Assembly (NCBI GenBank): GCA_018242295.1 | Contig: JAFECE010000011.1 | Location: 558,001-622,000 of the forward strand | Direction of reading: 5' to 3' | Length of the DNA stretch: 64,000 bases | DNA from: Pseudomonadota bacterium | GTDB lineage: Bacteria; Pseudomonadota; Alphaproteobacteria; Rhizobiales; Hyphomicrobiaceae | Shown: positions 26,269-35,454 of the stretch, one piece after another | Numbering within the stretch: position 1 is the stretch's first letter | How the letters are laid out: each line of letters opens with the position of its first letter | Translations under genes and position numbers: made by a program | The notes under the pieces: model-generated | What the model was told of the DNA's origin: nothing | The model's database searches: none | The model's input: only the letters and a program-made list of their open reading frames with translations

Positions 26269-27188
26269 GCCATCGCAAAACGATCGACGAAGTAACGGGT
26301 GTCGAGACGACCGGACATGTCTGGGATGGCGACATTTGCGAACTCAATAAACCGCTGCCAAGGTGGTGGCTCTATACCTTCTATGTCTCGATTCTGTGGT
26401 CCATCGGTTATTGGGTCGTGTATCCGGCGTGGCCGACGATCAACGGCTATACGAAGGGGGTCCTGAACTACAGTCAGCGCGATCAGGTGCAGCAAGATAT
26501 CGAGGCGTGGAAATCGGGCCACGCGAAATATCGTACGCAGATCGCCGAGATGTCCCTCGCCGACATCCGCAAGAACGACGAGCTGTTTCAGTTCTCGATT
26601 GCGGGCGGTGCGGCGCTGTTTGGCGAGAATTGCGCGGGTTGCCATGGGCGCGGGGCTCAAGGCGGCATCGGTTATCCTAATCTCAACGATGACGACTGGC
26701 TTTGGGGTGGTGATCTCGAGAAAATTCATCAGACCATCGCCTTCGGCATAAGAAGCGGCAATCCGAAGGCACACGACACGGCGATGCCGCGCTTCGGAAT
26801 CGACAAAGTTCTCGATGAGGCGCAGATCCGTGACGCCGCCAATTTCGTCCGCTCGTTCTCGCATCTCGACGTCGATCAAGAAGCGGCAAAGAGAGGCGCG
26901 CAGATTTTTGCTGATAACTGTGCGGCGTGCCACGGCGATCAAGGCAAAGGCAATCAGGACATGGGTGCGCCCAATCTGACGGACGCCATCTGGCTTTACG
27001 GCAGCTCGCAGGAAGCCGTGATGCAGAGCATCCGAACCGGGCGTGGCGGCGCGATGCCGGCGTGGTCCGAGCGGCTCGATCCAGTCGCCGTAAAAATGCT
27101 GACGCTCTATGTTTATTCTCTCGGCGGCGCCCAAGCTGAAGCTGGGAGCGCCTCCACTCCCGCGGCTGCCGCGGACAAACCGAAATGA
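26265..27188 (+). CDS. ccoP: cbb3-type cytochrome c oxidase subunit III (di-haem)
   Basis: The 307-residue di-haem cytochrome takes electrons from soluble cytochrome c. One membrane helix lies around residues 33-52. Two haem c motifs are present: C-A-G-C-H (Cys123, Cys126, His127) and C-A-A-C-H (Cys219, Cys222, His223). A Met ligand candidate follows each, at M-P-R-F and M-P-A-W. The C-terminus is Ala-rich. It overlaps ccoQ and ccoG by four bases each. Confidence 0.97.
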   Translation: MSHRKTIDEVTGVETTGHVWDGDICELNKPLPRWWLYTFYVSILWSIGYWVVYPAWPTINGYTKGVLNYSQRDQVQQDIEAWKSGHAKYRTQIAEMSLADIRKNDELFQFSIAGGAALFGENCAGCHGRGAQGGIGYPNLNDDDWLWGGDLEKIHQTIAFGIRSGNPKAHDTAMPRFGIDKVLDEAQIRDAANFVRSFSHLDVDQEAAKRGAQIFADNCAACHGDQGKGNQDMGAPNLTDAIWLYGSSQEAVMQSIRTGRGGAMPAWSERLDPVAVKMLTLYVYSLGGAQAEAGSASTPAAAADKPK

Positions 27189-28666
27189 ACACGATGGACC
27201 AGCCGAACAAATTTCTGATCGGAGGTGACGAAAGTCGCGCCACGCCGCCGCCTACTCCGCGGCAGTCGGACTACGTGCCGCGAACGAAAATCTATCCGAA
27301 GCGTGCGCATGGAATCTTCCGCAGCATCAAGTGGTTCGTGATGGGCTTTGCGCTTGCGATCTACTACATCGTGCCGTGGTTGCGGTGGAATCGCGGCGAG
27401 GGCTTGCCCGATCAGGCCATCCTGTTCGACTTCGCCAATCAGCGTTTATTGTTCGGCCCTGTCGAAATCTGGGCGCAGGAATTCTACTACGTCACCGGGC
27501 TCCTTGTTCTCGGCGCACTGTCGCTCTTTCTCGTCACCTCGATCGCCGGTCGCATGTGGTGTGGATATGCGTGTCCGCAAACTGTCTGGACGGACTTGAT
27601 GATTTCCGTCGAGCGTTTCTGGCAAGGCGATCGCAACGCGCAGTTGCGCCTCGATGCGCAGCCGTGGTCGCTTGAAAAGATCTGGAAGAAGTCGGCAACG
27701 CATCTGTCGTGGCTGGCGATTTCGCTCGCAACGGGCGGTGCGCTGGTCTTCTATTTCCGTGATGCGCCGACACTTGCCGTTGAACTGGTGCATGGTACGG
27801 CACCGACCGTCGCCTACGTCTTCCTTGGACTGTTTGCGCTGACAACTTATTTGCTTGGTGGACTCGCCCGCGAGCAGGTCTGCATTTACATGTGTCCTTG
27901 GCCGCGCATTCAGGGTGCGATGGTCGATCGCGATTCACTTCTCATTTCCTATCGCGAGCTTCGGGGCGAGCCACGCGGTGCCCACAAGAAGGGCACGACG
28001 TGGGATGATCGCGGCGACTGCATCGACTGCAGGGCTTGTGTTGCCGTCTGTCCGACGGGTATCGACATCCGCGACGGATCGCAACTCGCATGTATCCAGT
28101 GTGCGCTTTGCATCGATGCGTGCAATGAGATCATGGATCGGGTCGGCCGGCCGCGCGAGCTCATCGCCTACACGACGATAGGCAACCTTGGCAACGCCAC
28201 CAGCGCGCCGCGGGAGGGCTGGCGGATCATTCGTCCGCGTACGATGCTCTATACGGCCATGATTACGCTTGTGGCGTCTCTTATGGGATGGTCTCTGCTC
28301 AATCGGGCCGAGTTCGAGTTCAGCGTCATCCAGGATCGTAATCCGCTTTTCGTGGTGTTGAGCGACGGCGGATTGCGCAACGGCTACATGATCAAGATCG
28401 CCAACAAGGTCGAAGGGGTACGGCACTTCAAGTTACGCTTCAGCGGACCGGCAAATCTTCAGCCGAAGTTCGTGGAGTTCGACGGTACGGACCCGACGAT
28501 AGAAGTTAACCCGTCAGAAGTCAGGGCCGTCAAAGTCTTCCTCATGCTCTCGGGCCCTCAAAGGAAAGAATTGAGATCGGATGCCGAGCCCGTGACGATC
28601 GAACTGCAGGATGTGGAGAGCGGCAAGACGGCATCACGCGCCACGACATTCAGGAGTCCGCCATGA
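27185..28666 (+). CDS. ccoG: Cytochrome c oxidase accessory protein CcoG/FixG/RdxA
   Basis: The 493-residue membrane protein has two [4Fe-4S] ferredoxin motifs (Cys279, Cys282, Cys285, Cys289 and Cys303, Cys306, Cys309, Cys313). It has about five membrane helices and a C-terminal periplasmic immunoglobulin-like domain. CcoG is thought to reduce copper(II) for insertion into the cbb3 oxidase. Another conserved feature is the W-C-G-Y-A-C-P motif near residue 123. It is part of the ccoGHIS maturation block. Confidence 0.95.
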   Translation: MNTMDQPNKFLIGGDESRATPPPTPRQSDYVPRTKIYPKRAHGIFRSIKWFVMGFALAIYYIVPWLRWNRGEGLPDQAILFDFANQRLLFGPVEIWAQEFYYVTGLLVLGALSLFLVTSIAGRMWCGYACPQTVWTDLMISVERFWQGDRNAQLRLDAQPWSLEKIWKKSATHLSWLAISLATGGALVFYFRDAPTLAVELVHGTAPTVAYVFLGLFALTTYLLGGLAREQVCIYMCPWPRIQGAMVDRDSLLISYRELRGEPRGAHKKGTTWDDRGDCIDCRACVAVCPTGIDIRDGSQLACIQCALCIDACNEIMDRVGRPRELIAYTTIGNLGNATSAPREGWRIIRPRTMLYTAMITLVASLMGWSLLNRAEFEFSVIQDRNPLFVVLSDGGLRNGYMIKIANKVEGVRHFKLRFSGPANLQPKFVEFDGTDPTIEVNPSEVRAVKVFLMLSGPQRKELRSDAEPVTIELQDVESGKTASRATTFRSPP

Positions 28667-29151
28667 GCGTTGCAGCATCGAAAATTTCGCTTCGCGGGTG
28701 GCATGTCTTCGCCATCCTGGTTGGGTTCTTTCTGACCGTGACGGTCGTGGATGGGATTTTGATCACCAAGGCCGTATCTACGTTCAGCGGGGACACTGCC
28801 GACGCCTATCGCAAAGGCTTGGCCTATAACCAAACGCTTCAGGAAGAAGCGGATCAGAACCGGCTTGGCTGGCACGAAAACCGGACGTTCGATTCCAAGA
28901 CCGGGCGCCTTGCGATTGCATTGGCGGATGAGAACCGGCAACCCATCGAGGGTTTGCTGGTGAAGGCAGAAATCGGGCGCGCGACAACGGACATATTCGA
29001 TCGGCGTTTTGACTTGGTTCCCACGGGTAATGGGACTTACACTGCCGACATTTCAGGACTTTCGGAAGGCACGTGGACGCTTTCCGTCACCGCTGCGGAG
29101 AACGACAAGGTCGTTTACAGGTCGAAGGAGCGGATATGGAAGCAGCCCTAG
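28663..29151 (+). CDS. ccoH: FixH/CcoH family assembly protein
   Basis: The 162-residue protein has one N-terminal membrane helix (V-F-A-I-L-V-G-F-F-L-T-V-T-V-V) and a periplasmic beta domain, the FixH architecture. The conserved Y-R-K-G-L-A-Y-N and G-W-H motifs are present. CcoH interacts with the cbb3 oxidase during assembly. It overlaps ccoG by four bases and ccoI by 16 bases, so translation is coupled. Confidence 0.93.
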   Translation: MSVAASKISLRGWHVFAILVGFFLTVTVVDGILITKAVSTFSGDTADAYRKGLAYNQTLQEEADQNRLGWHENRTFDSKTGRLAIALADENRQPIEGLLVKAEIGRATTDIFDRRFDLVPTGNGTYTADISGLSEGTWTLSVTAAENDKVVYRSKERIWKQP

Positions 29152-31331
29152 ACGCCGGGGTTGCCGCGCAGGAGCCAAGTGCAGAGGCGCGGCAGACGAT
29201 CGTACTTTCGGTCCCGAGCATCGTTTGTGGCAACTGCATCCGTTCGGTTGAAAATACGCTGCGCGCTCTCCGTGGCGTGGAGGCAGCCCGCGCGAACCTG
29301 ACGACCAAGCGCGTTTCCGTCGTCGTCGACCCTTCTGTCAACTCTGCGATCGATCTGACGGCGGCTCTCGAGCATGCCGGATTTCCGGCTGCGCCGTTGA
29401 TCGAGAACGCCGAGACGGAACAGGCCGCGCGCGTGAGCGAGCTTATTCCTCGTCTCGGTGTTGCCGGTTTTGCGGCCGGAAACATCATGATGCTTTCCGT
29501 GGCGGTCTGGTCCGGAGAGGCCAGCGACATGGACAGTTCCCTCATGGATCTGTTCCATTGGGTATCGGCGCTCATCGCGCTGCCAGCCGTCGCCTACGCC
29601 GGCCAACCCTTCTTCAAGTCTGCACTTGCGGCGTTGAGGTCGCGGCGCCTCAATATGGACGTGCCCATTTCGCTTGGCGTGCTGCTGGCGACGGGCATGA
29701 GTCTGTTTCAGACGATGCGCAGTTCGGAGCAGATCTATTTCGATGCGGCTACGACGCTTCTCTTCTTTTTGCTGATCGGCAGAGTGCTCGACGAACGCAT
29801 GCGGACAAAGGCGCGCGGAGCGGCCGAGAACCTGATCGGGCTAAGGGCGACGAACGCGACACTCGTCGCGCCGGATCAAACAACCAAGCTCGTGCTTGCG
29901 AGTACGCTCAAGCCGGGAATGGTCATCGCCGTTGGCGCGGGCGAGCGCATCGCGGGTGACGGCGAGGTGATCTCTGGCCAGAGCGATATCGATGAGAGTC
30001 TGATCAGCGGCGAAACGCGGCCGCGCGCCATTTCCATCGGCGACTCCGTCTACGCGGGCACGATCAATTGCGGCGGCAGCCTGCGCGTGCGCATTACGGC
30101 TGCGGAAGATAATACGCTTCTCAGCGAAATCGGCCGCATGATGCTCAACGCCGAGCAGAGCCGCGGCCGTTATGTCCGGCTTGCAGATCGCGCATCGCAA
30201 ATTTACGCGCCCGCGGTCCATGTTCTCGGATTGCTCACGTTTATCGCATGGATGGCGGTCGGCGCACCGTGGGATCAATCTCTCACGCACGCAATCGCTG
30301 TTCTCATTATCACGTGCCCGTGCGCCTTGGCTCTCGCCGTGCCTGCCGTGCAGGTCGCTGCGATGAGCCGCTTGTTCAGCAAGGGCGTTATCGTCAAGGC
30401 TCCCGACGGGCTCGAACGTCTCGCCGAAATCGATTGCGTCGTCTTCGACAAGACGGGAACGCTGACGACCGGAGAGTTGCGGCTCGAGACGAGCGATGGC
30501 GTAGATGAGGCGGCTCTGGGCCGGGCAGGTTCAATTGCCGGTGTGAGCAAGCATCCTTTCGCGCAAGCGCTGGCCAAGGCTGCACGTGCGGAGGGTATGC
30601 AAACGCGCGCCGTCACGGGCGTTGAAGAGGTTCCTGGTTCCGGGCTTGTTACGACGTCGATGGGCTTCGAGGAGAAGGTCGGGTCGGCCGCGTGGGCCGG
30701 TGTCGAGGATCGGAACGCGTCGATCTGGTACGCGGCCGAAGGCAAGCCTGCTGTCGGCTTCAACTTCCTGGACGAATTACGGAAGGACGCGGCTGCGTGC
30801 GTTTCGGAACTCCGTCACTCGGGATATCGCGTCAGTCTATTGTCCGGAGACCGGCGTGCCGCCGTTGCGCAAGCGGCTGCGGCTTGCGGCATCGAAGAGT
30901 GGACCGGAGAGGTTCGTCCAGACCAGAAACTGCAGGCGATCGAAGCCTTGAAGGCGCGTGGATGCAAGACGCTGATGGTCGGTGACGGCCTCAACGATGC
31001 GCCGGCGCTTGCCGCCGGACATGCCTCGCTGTCACCGGCATCCGCCATCGACATCGCGCAGACCACGGCCGACGCCGTCTTTCAAGGCGACGTTCTACAA
31101 CCGGTTATTGAGACGCTGTCGGTCGCTAAAGCTGCGCGCCGTTTGGCTTTGCAGAACTTTGCAATCGCTATTCTCTACAATTCGATTTTCGTGCCGCTCG
31201 CGATGGCGGGTTACGTGACGCCTTTGATTGCGGCGCTTGCCATGTCGGGATCATCGATTATGGTTACAGCAAACGCGCTTCGTCTTCGCTCGAAGGCTTT
31301 GCGCCTTCCAAACGTCGGAGCATCGGCATGA
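29136..31331 (+). CDS. ccoI: Copper-exporting P1B-ATPase CcoI/FixI
   Basis: This 731-residue P-type ATPase moves copper(I) towards the periplasm for the cbb3 oxidase. It has an N-terminal heavy-metal domain with C-G-N-C (Cys31, Cys34), a C-P-C transport motif (Cys394, Cys396), the phosphorylation site D-K-T-G-T (Asp438) and the hinge G-D-G-L-N-D-A. The ATG at 29136 has GAAGGAG upstream and lies inside the end of ccoH. The order ccoG-ccoH-ccoI-ccoS is the standard one. Confidence 0.96.
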   Translation: MEAALDAGVAAQEPSAEARQTIVLSVPSIVCGNCIRSVENTLRALRGVEAARANLTTKRVSVVVDPSVNSAIDLTAALEHAGFPAAPLIENAETEQAARVSELIPRLGVAGFAAGNIMMLSVAVWSGEASDMDSSLMDLFHWVSALIALPAVAYAGQPFFKSALAALRSRRLNMDVPISLGVLLATGMSLFQTMRSSEQIYFDAATTLLFFLLIGRVLDERMRTKARGAAENLIGLRATNATLVAPDQTTKLVLASTLKPGMVIAVGAGERIAGDGEVISGQSDIDESLISGETRPRAISIGDSVYAGTINCGGSLRVRITAAEDNTLLSEIGRMMLNAEQSRGRYVRLADRASQIYAPAVHVLGLLTFIAWMAVGAPWDQSLTHAIAVLIITCPCALALAVPAVQVAAMSRLFSKGVIVKAPDGLERLAEIDCVVFDKTGTLTTGELRLETSDGVDEAALGRAGSIAGVSKHPFAQALAKAARAEGMQTRAVTGVEEVPGSGLVTTSMGFEEKVGSAAWAGVEDRNASIWYAAEGKPAVGFNFLDELRKDAAACVSELRHSGYRVSLLSGDRRAAVAQAAAACGIEEWTGEVRPDQKLQAIEALKARGCKTLMVGDGLNDAPALAAGHASLSPASAIDIAQTTADAVFQGDVLQPVIETLSVAKAARRLALQNFAIAILYNSIFVPLAMAGYVTPLIAALAMSGSSIMVTANALRLRSKALRLPNVGASA

Positions 31332-31513
31332 CGTCGCTTGCTTGGCTTGTTCCCGCTGCGCTGACGCTCGGGATGATGGGGCTCGCCGCCTTCCTCTGGG
31401 CACTTCGCAGCGGCCAATTCGATGATCTCGAAGGTGCGAAGTGGCGCGCGATCAGCGATGACAACGATCGCATCGCGACGAAAACGGATCGGAGCCAAAC
31501 CGACGATGCTTAG
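31328..31513 (+). CDS. ccoS: cbb3-type oxidase assembly protein CcoS
   Basis: The 61-residue protein has one membrane helix (W-L-V-P-A-A-L-T-L-G-M-M-G-L-A-A-F-L-W) and the conserved S-G-Q-F-D-D-L-E motif of CcoS. CcoS is needed for haem b and copper insertion into CcoN. It overlaps ccoI by four bases and the next gene by eight. Confidence 0.95.
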   Translation: MTSLAWLVPAALTLGMMGLAAFLWALRSGQFDDLEGAKWRAISDDNDRIATKTDRSQTDDA

Positions 31514-32198
31514 CGAGAGCTTCTTCAGCGGTGCTACCGTCGGGCTCGCTAGTGCGTTCCATTGTGGTGCGATGTGCGGTGGCATTGCCTGCGGAGCGAA
31601 CCTGCTGCTTGGAGCGAAAACGTCAGGAGACAGAAATCTCAATCTCCTACTGATGCAGGCCGGGCGCATCTTGACTTACACGGCCATCGGCGGTGCGGCC
31701 GGAATGTTGGGAGGCGATATCCTGATCCGCACGCCGATGCAAAGTCCCATTGTGCTGCAATGGGCAGCGGCTGCATCGTTGTTATGGATGGGGCTGGTAC
31801 TCGCCGGACTGATGCCGAGGTTGTCCTTCATCGATCATGGCATGGAGGTGCTTTCGTCCTGTGTAAACTCCTTGCTGCGTCCCGCAGGGCAGGGCCGTTA
31901 CTTCGCCCCCGTAGCGCTCGGTGTCGTCTGGGGGCTCAATGCCTGTCCGATGGTTTACGGCGCGGCGTTGCTGGCATCTCTGACGCGTACGGGCGCGCAA
32001 GGCGCGACTTTCATGCTCGGTTTCGGCGGCGGCACCGTTCCGGCCGTGATTGCATCAGCTTATGGAATTTCGTGGCTTAACCGGCGTGCCGCTGGCACGA
32101 GGCTCAATCTTTTGGCTGGCCTTGTTCTCGTGACAGGCGGTGTCGCCGTCGTCTGCTTTCCGCAGCATTTCGCCAGCGTGTTCTGTGCGATCAAATAA
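31506..32198 (+). CDS. SafE/TauE-like membrane protein at the end of the cco cluster
   Basis: The 230-residue polytopic protein has about six hydrophobic segments. The first carries F-H-C-G-A-M-C-G-G, a His/Cys motif of the family annotated as sulfite exporter TauE/SafE or cytochrome-oxidase-biogenesis (CcoA-unrelated) proteins. A further motif is N-A-C-P-M-V-Y near residue 145. The gene overlaps ccoS, so it is co-transcribed with the maturation block, and a role in copper or redox supply is more likely than sulfite export. I cannot prove the substrate. Confidence 0.8.
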   Translation: MLSESFFSGATVGLASAFHCGAMCGGIACGANLLLGAKTSGDRNLNLLLMQAGRILTYTAIGGAAGMLGGDILIRTPMQSPIVLQWAAAASLLWMGLVLAGLMPRLSFIDHGMEVLSSCVNSLLRPAGQGRYFAPVALGVVWGLNACPMVYGAALLASLTRTGAQGATFMLGFGGGTVPAVIASAYGISWLNRRAAGTRLNLLAGLVLVTGGVAVVCFPQHFASVFCAIK

Positions 32199-32240
32199 TG
32201 TGATTGCTGGTTGGCGCCACCTGTTCACTGCCGTGACGGA

Positions 32241-32282
32241 AAAGTGCATGCACCTTCGATGAAAAATGCATGCACTTTCGAT
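32241..32282. repeat. Paired TGCATGCA palindromes (direct and inverted repeat)
   Basis: Between two convergent genes, a perfect 12-bp inverted repeat, AAAGTGCATGCA (32241-32252) and TGCATGCACTTT (32267-32278), has a 14-base spacer. The same bases also form a direct repeat: an 18-base unit (ARTGCATGCACYTTCGAT) occurs at 32243-32260 and 32265-32282, offset by 22 bases (two helical turns). It could be a terminator without a T-tract, or a double protein-binding site. Confidence 0.55.
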
Positions 32283-32286
32283 TGGT

Positions 32287-34509
32287 TTAGAGGCGCGGGA
32301 TTGCGGCTTCCGCCTGGATATCCTTGAGCGCGCCGACCAGCACGTCGACTTCTTCGCACGTATTATAGAATGCGAAGGACGGCCGCACCGTCGTCTCCTG
32401 GCCGAAGCGACGCAGGATGGGCTGGGCGCAGTGATGACCTGAACGAACCGCGATACCGTATTTATTGAGCCGTGCGCCGATTTCTTCGCTCGGGATACCT
32501 TTGAGGGTCAGCGAGATGACGCTCGCCTTTTCCGGAGCCGTTCCGATGATGCGAAGACCCGGTATCTGCAGCAATCTCTCCGTCGCGTAAACGAGCAGCT
32601 TGTGTTCGTATCCGGCGATGTTGTGAAGGCCGATGCGTTCGACATAGTCGATTGCAGCGCCAAGACCGACCGCATCAGCGATATTACCCGTTCCGGCCTC
32701 GAACCGTTGCGGTGTTTTATGAAACTCAGTCCGCTCGAAGGTCACGTCGCGGATCATGTTGCCGCCGGTCTGGTATGGAGGCAGCGTGTCCATCAAATCC
32801 TTTTTGCCGTAGACGACGCCAATGCCTGTCGGGGCGAAAAGCTTGTGCCCTGAGAACACGAAAAAGTCGGCATCGAGATCCTGCACGTCGACTTTCATGT
32901 GTGATACGGACTGTGCGCCATCGACAAGAACCCGCGCTCCGACGCGATGCGCCATCTCGATCATGGCCTTGGCGGGCGTGATAGTCCCTAGGGCGTTCGA
33001 CACCTGCGTGAATGCGACAAGTTTCGTGCGAGCGTTCAACAGCTTGCCGAACTCATCGAGCAGGAGAGCGCCACAGTCATCGACCGGCGCGACGCGGAGC
33101 TTCGCGCCCTTTTCGAGGCAGAGCTGCTGCCACGGGACGATGTTGGCGTGATGCTCCAGGTTGGTGACGACGATCTCGTCGCCTGGACCGACGTGCTGGC
33201 GTCCAAACGTTGCCGCGACGAGGTTGATGGCTTCCGTCGCGCCGCGCGTGAAGATGATCTCTTCGGACGATCCGGCATTCAGGAAACGCGCGACTTTGCT
33301 GCGTGCCCCTTCATAGGCGTCCGTCGCGCATGCCGCGAGTTCGTGTGCGGCGCGATGGATGTTCGAGTTTTCATGCTCATAGAAATATTTGAGCCGCTCG
33401 ATGACGGATCTTGGCTTTTGCGTCGTCGCCGCATTGTCGAACCAGATCAGCGGGCGGCCGTTGACCGTTTCGTTGAGGATGGGGAAGTCGCGGCGGACGG
33501 CATCGACATCGAAGCCGCGACCGCCGCCGAGAGCCGTTGTTGCCGCGGTGAGGCTTTCGGTATTTGCAGACTTGCCTGCGGGAACTGCAGCAAGAAAATA
33601 AAGGTTCGATCCCGTTTCGCCGAGCAAGGAGCTTATGGGGTCGGCCGCCAACGGCGCGAGCAACGACTTCAATTCCGCTTCGTAGGGAATTCCGAGGACA
33701 TCGAAGTCGAGCGTAGATCCGCCGGAGCGCGGCGCATCAATGCCGGTGTGGTCGTTGAGAATTTGCGGCGGTGGCGTAGCGGCGGGTGCGGTCGGAGGCG
33801 ATGCGCGGTCTATTCCGGGAAGCGACTTCACGGAACGCGGGCTTTCAGGTCGCGCAGGTATTCCCGTTGATGCCCCATATCCCGACTGGGATGGGCTTGC
33901 ATCAATACTCGAGGGGAGGGAACCGGGTGGTGTACCGATCAATGCATCTACGCTTTTCAGGTCGAGCGCAGTGACATCTCGTGCGTGAAGTGGATCAGCA
34001 GATGCCGCCGGCACACCTATGCCCGGTGTTTCTTGGTTCGCCGGAATTGATGCCGGAGAAACGTATCCAGCATCGACATAAGGCGAGGCGCCGATGCCCG
34101 GAAGTGAAATTCCGGACACGCCGTTGATGGGCAGCGATGCGGGGCCAGCGCCGATCAATCCCACCGGTGCGCCCTGACCAGTCGCGTAGGCATCCTGCGT
34201 CGAAAGCGGGGAAGCCCCCACGATCGACGTTGCTCCCGGAACGGGAACGGGCGACGTCGCAGCTGCGGCAGCATGCGGAGCCGTACCCCCTGCAACGTCG
34301 GTCGGGGATACGCCAAGCCCGCCCAGCGATGGACCTGCCGGATGGGGCACGGATTGACCAGGCAGCGCCGCGAACAGTTCGTTCGCGAGCTTCGTCAATG
34401 TCCCGACATCGGGCAAGCCGGCCGGTGGGCGAACGCCAGCATCCGGGCTGAGTGCTGCAGCAGCGAGTCCGTCAAGGCCCGCGCTTCGTCCGAGATCAGC
34501 TGTAGGCAT
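32287..34509 (-). CDS. Family 2A encapsulin cargo: cysteine desulfurase with long N-terminal targeting region
   Basis: The 740-residue protein has two parts. Residues about 1-332 are low-complexity, rich in Pro, Ala, Gly and Ser, with repeated short motifs (L-P-G-I-G, T-P-G-I-G, L-P-G-I-D). A more ordered stretch near 265-310 follows. Residues about 333-740 are a SufS/CsdA-type class V aminotransferase: PLP Lys556 in S-G-H-K, catalytic Cys694 in R-S-G-H-H-C, plus F-D-N-A-A-T-T and H-H-A-N motifs. It takes sulfur from cysteine as an enzyme persulfide. In family 2A encapsulin systems such an extended N-terminus is what loads the enzyme into the shell. The ATG lies 14 bases inside the shell gene. 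Confidence 0.93.
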   Translation of the reverse strand: MPTADLGRSAGLDGLAAAALSPDAGVRPPAGLPDVGTLTKLANELFAALPGQSVPHPAGPSLGGLGVSPTDVAGGTAPHAAAAATSPVPVPGATSIVGASPLSTQDAYATGQGAPVGLIGAGPASLPINGVSGISLPGIGASPYVDAGYVSPASIPANQETPGIGVPAASADPLHARDVTALDLKSVDALIGTPPGSLPSSIDASPSQSGYGASTGIPARPESPRSVKSLPGIDRASPPTAPAATPPPQILNDHTGIDAPRSGGSTLDFDVLGIPYEAELKSLLAPLAADPISSLLGETGSNLYFLAAVPAGKSANTESLTAATTALGGGRGFDVDAVRRDFPILNETVNGRPLIWFDNAATTQKPRSVIERLKYFYEHENSNIHRAAHELAACATDAYEGARSKVARFLNAGSSEEIIFTRGATEAINLVAATFGRQHVGPGDEIVVTNLEHHANIVPWQQLCLEKGAKLRVAPVDDCGALLLDEFGKLLNARTKLVAFTQVSNALGTITPAKAMIEMAHRVGARVLVDGAQSVSHMKVDVQDLDADFFVFSGHKLFAPTGIGVVYGKKDLMDTLPPYQTGGNMIRDVTFERTEFHKTPQRFEAGTGNIADAVGLGAAIDYVERIGLHNIAGYEHKLLVYATERLLQIPGLRIIGTAPEKASVISLTLKGIPSEEIGARLNKYGIAVRSGHHCAQPILRRFGQETTVRPSFAFYNTCEEVDVLVGALKDIQAEAAIPRL

Positions 34510-35407
34510 GGTACTTGGTCACATCCACGTTCTCGAGAATGCCGACAGCGTCATCCGTCAGGATGGCAAGCGAGCAGTAGAGCGACACAAGATAGGACGC
34601 GATGGCTTGGTCGTTGATGCCCATAAAGCGAACCGAGAGGCCCTTCGAGAGTTCGCCGGGAAGTCCGGGCTGGAAGAGGCCAACGATGCCCTGCTTGGCT
34701 TCGCCGGTTCGGATCAGGAGGATGTTGGTCTTGCCGGACTTCACCTCGATCTTGTCGGACGGAACAAGCGGGATACCGCGCCATGTGAGGAACGGAGATC
34801 CGAACAGCGTAACGGTCGGCGGCGGAACACCACGGCGCGTGCATTCGCGGCCGAACGCGGCAATCGCCTGCGGGTGAGCGAGGAAGAACGCAGGTTCTTT
34901 CCAAACTCTCGTGATGAGCTCATCGAGATCGTCGGGCGTCGGCGCGCCGGTGCGCGTCCTGATCTTTTGAGACGCGGTGGCATTCGGGATGATGCCGTAT
35001 TCCTTATTGTTGATCAGTTCGCTTTCCTGGCGCTCCTTGACTGTCTCGATCGTCAGGCGAAGCTGCTCTTTGATCTGGTTGTGGGGAACGCTGTAGAGAT
35101 CTGATACGCGGGTATGAATGTCGAGAACAGTCTGAACGGCGCTCAACAGATATTCGCGCGGGTTGTCGACGTAATCGACGAACGTTTGCGGCAGGATTCG
35201 TTCGTCGCGCAGCGAGCACGCAACCTCGACCCGGTCGGCATCCTTGACTTTGTTCACGCGGTAGATGCCCGCCTCGACGGGAACCCAGCTCAAGAAATGC
35301 ACGAGCCATCGTGGGGTGATGCTCGACATTTGCGGCACGGTCTTGGTCGCATTAGCCAATTGCCGGGCGGCGATATCACCTAAAGCCGTTTGAACTTCGT
35401 CTGCCAT
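34496..35407 (-). CDS. srpI: Family 2A encapsulin shell protein (SrpI-like)
   Basis: The 303-residue protein resembles SrpI, the sulfur-starvation-induced encapsulin of cyanobacteria. Conserved segments are A-A-R-Q-L-A-N-A-T-K-T near residue 13, the T-P-R-W-L segment near 32, V-A-C-S-L near 62, the D-Y-V-D-N-P-R-E-Y region, a long helix with E-Y-G-I-I-P and a C-terminal D-V-T-K-Y. The fold is HK97-like, and many copies assemble into an icosahedral shell. AGGT precedes the ATG. It overlaps the cysteine desulfurase gene downstream and follows the serine acetyltransferase gene by 93 bases. The family assignment is from memory of conserved segments, not from a search. Confidence 0.9.
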   Translation of the reverse strand: MADEVQTALGDIAARQLANATKTVPQMSSITPRWLVHFLSWVPVEAGIYRVNKVKDADRVEVACSLRDERILPQTFVDYVDNPREYLLSAVQTVLDIHTRVSDLYSVPHNQIKEQLRLTIETVKERQESELINNKEYGIIPNATASQKIRTRTGAPTPDDLDELITRVWKEPAFFLAHPQAIAAFGRECTRRGVPPPTVTLFGSPFLTWRGIPLVPSDKIEVKSGKTNILLIRTGEAKQGIVGLFQPGLPGELSKGLSVRFMGINDQAIASYLVSLYCSLAILTDDAVGILENVDVTKYHAYS

Positions 35408-35454
35408 AGTTTACCTATTGTCTGCTATATTTTAGGTTTCAAATTCTATGACTT

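Noticed and set aside
26172-27134. Minus-strand open frame of 320 codons opposite ccoP
   Set aside because: ccoP on the plus strand has both haem motifs and fits the operon. The antisense frame has no supported start or motif.
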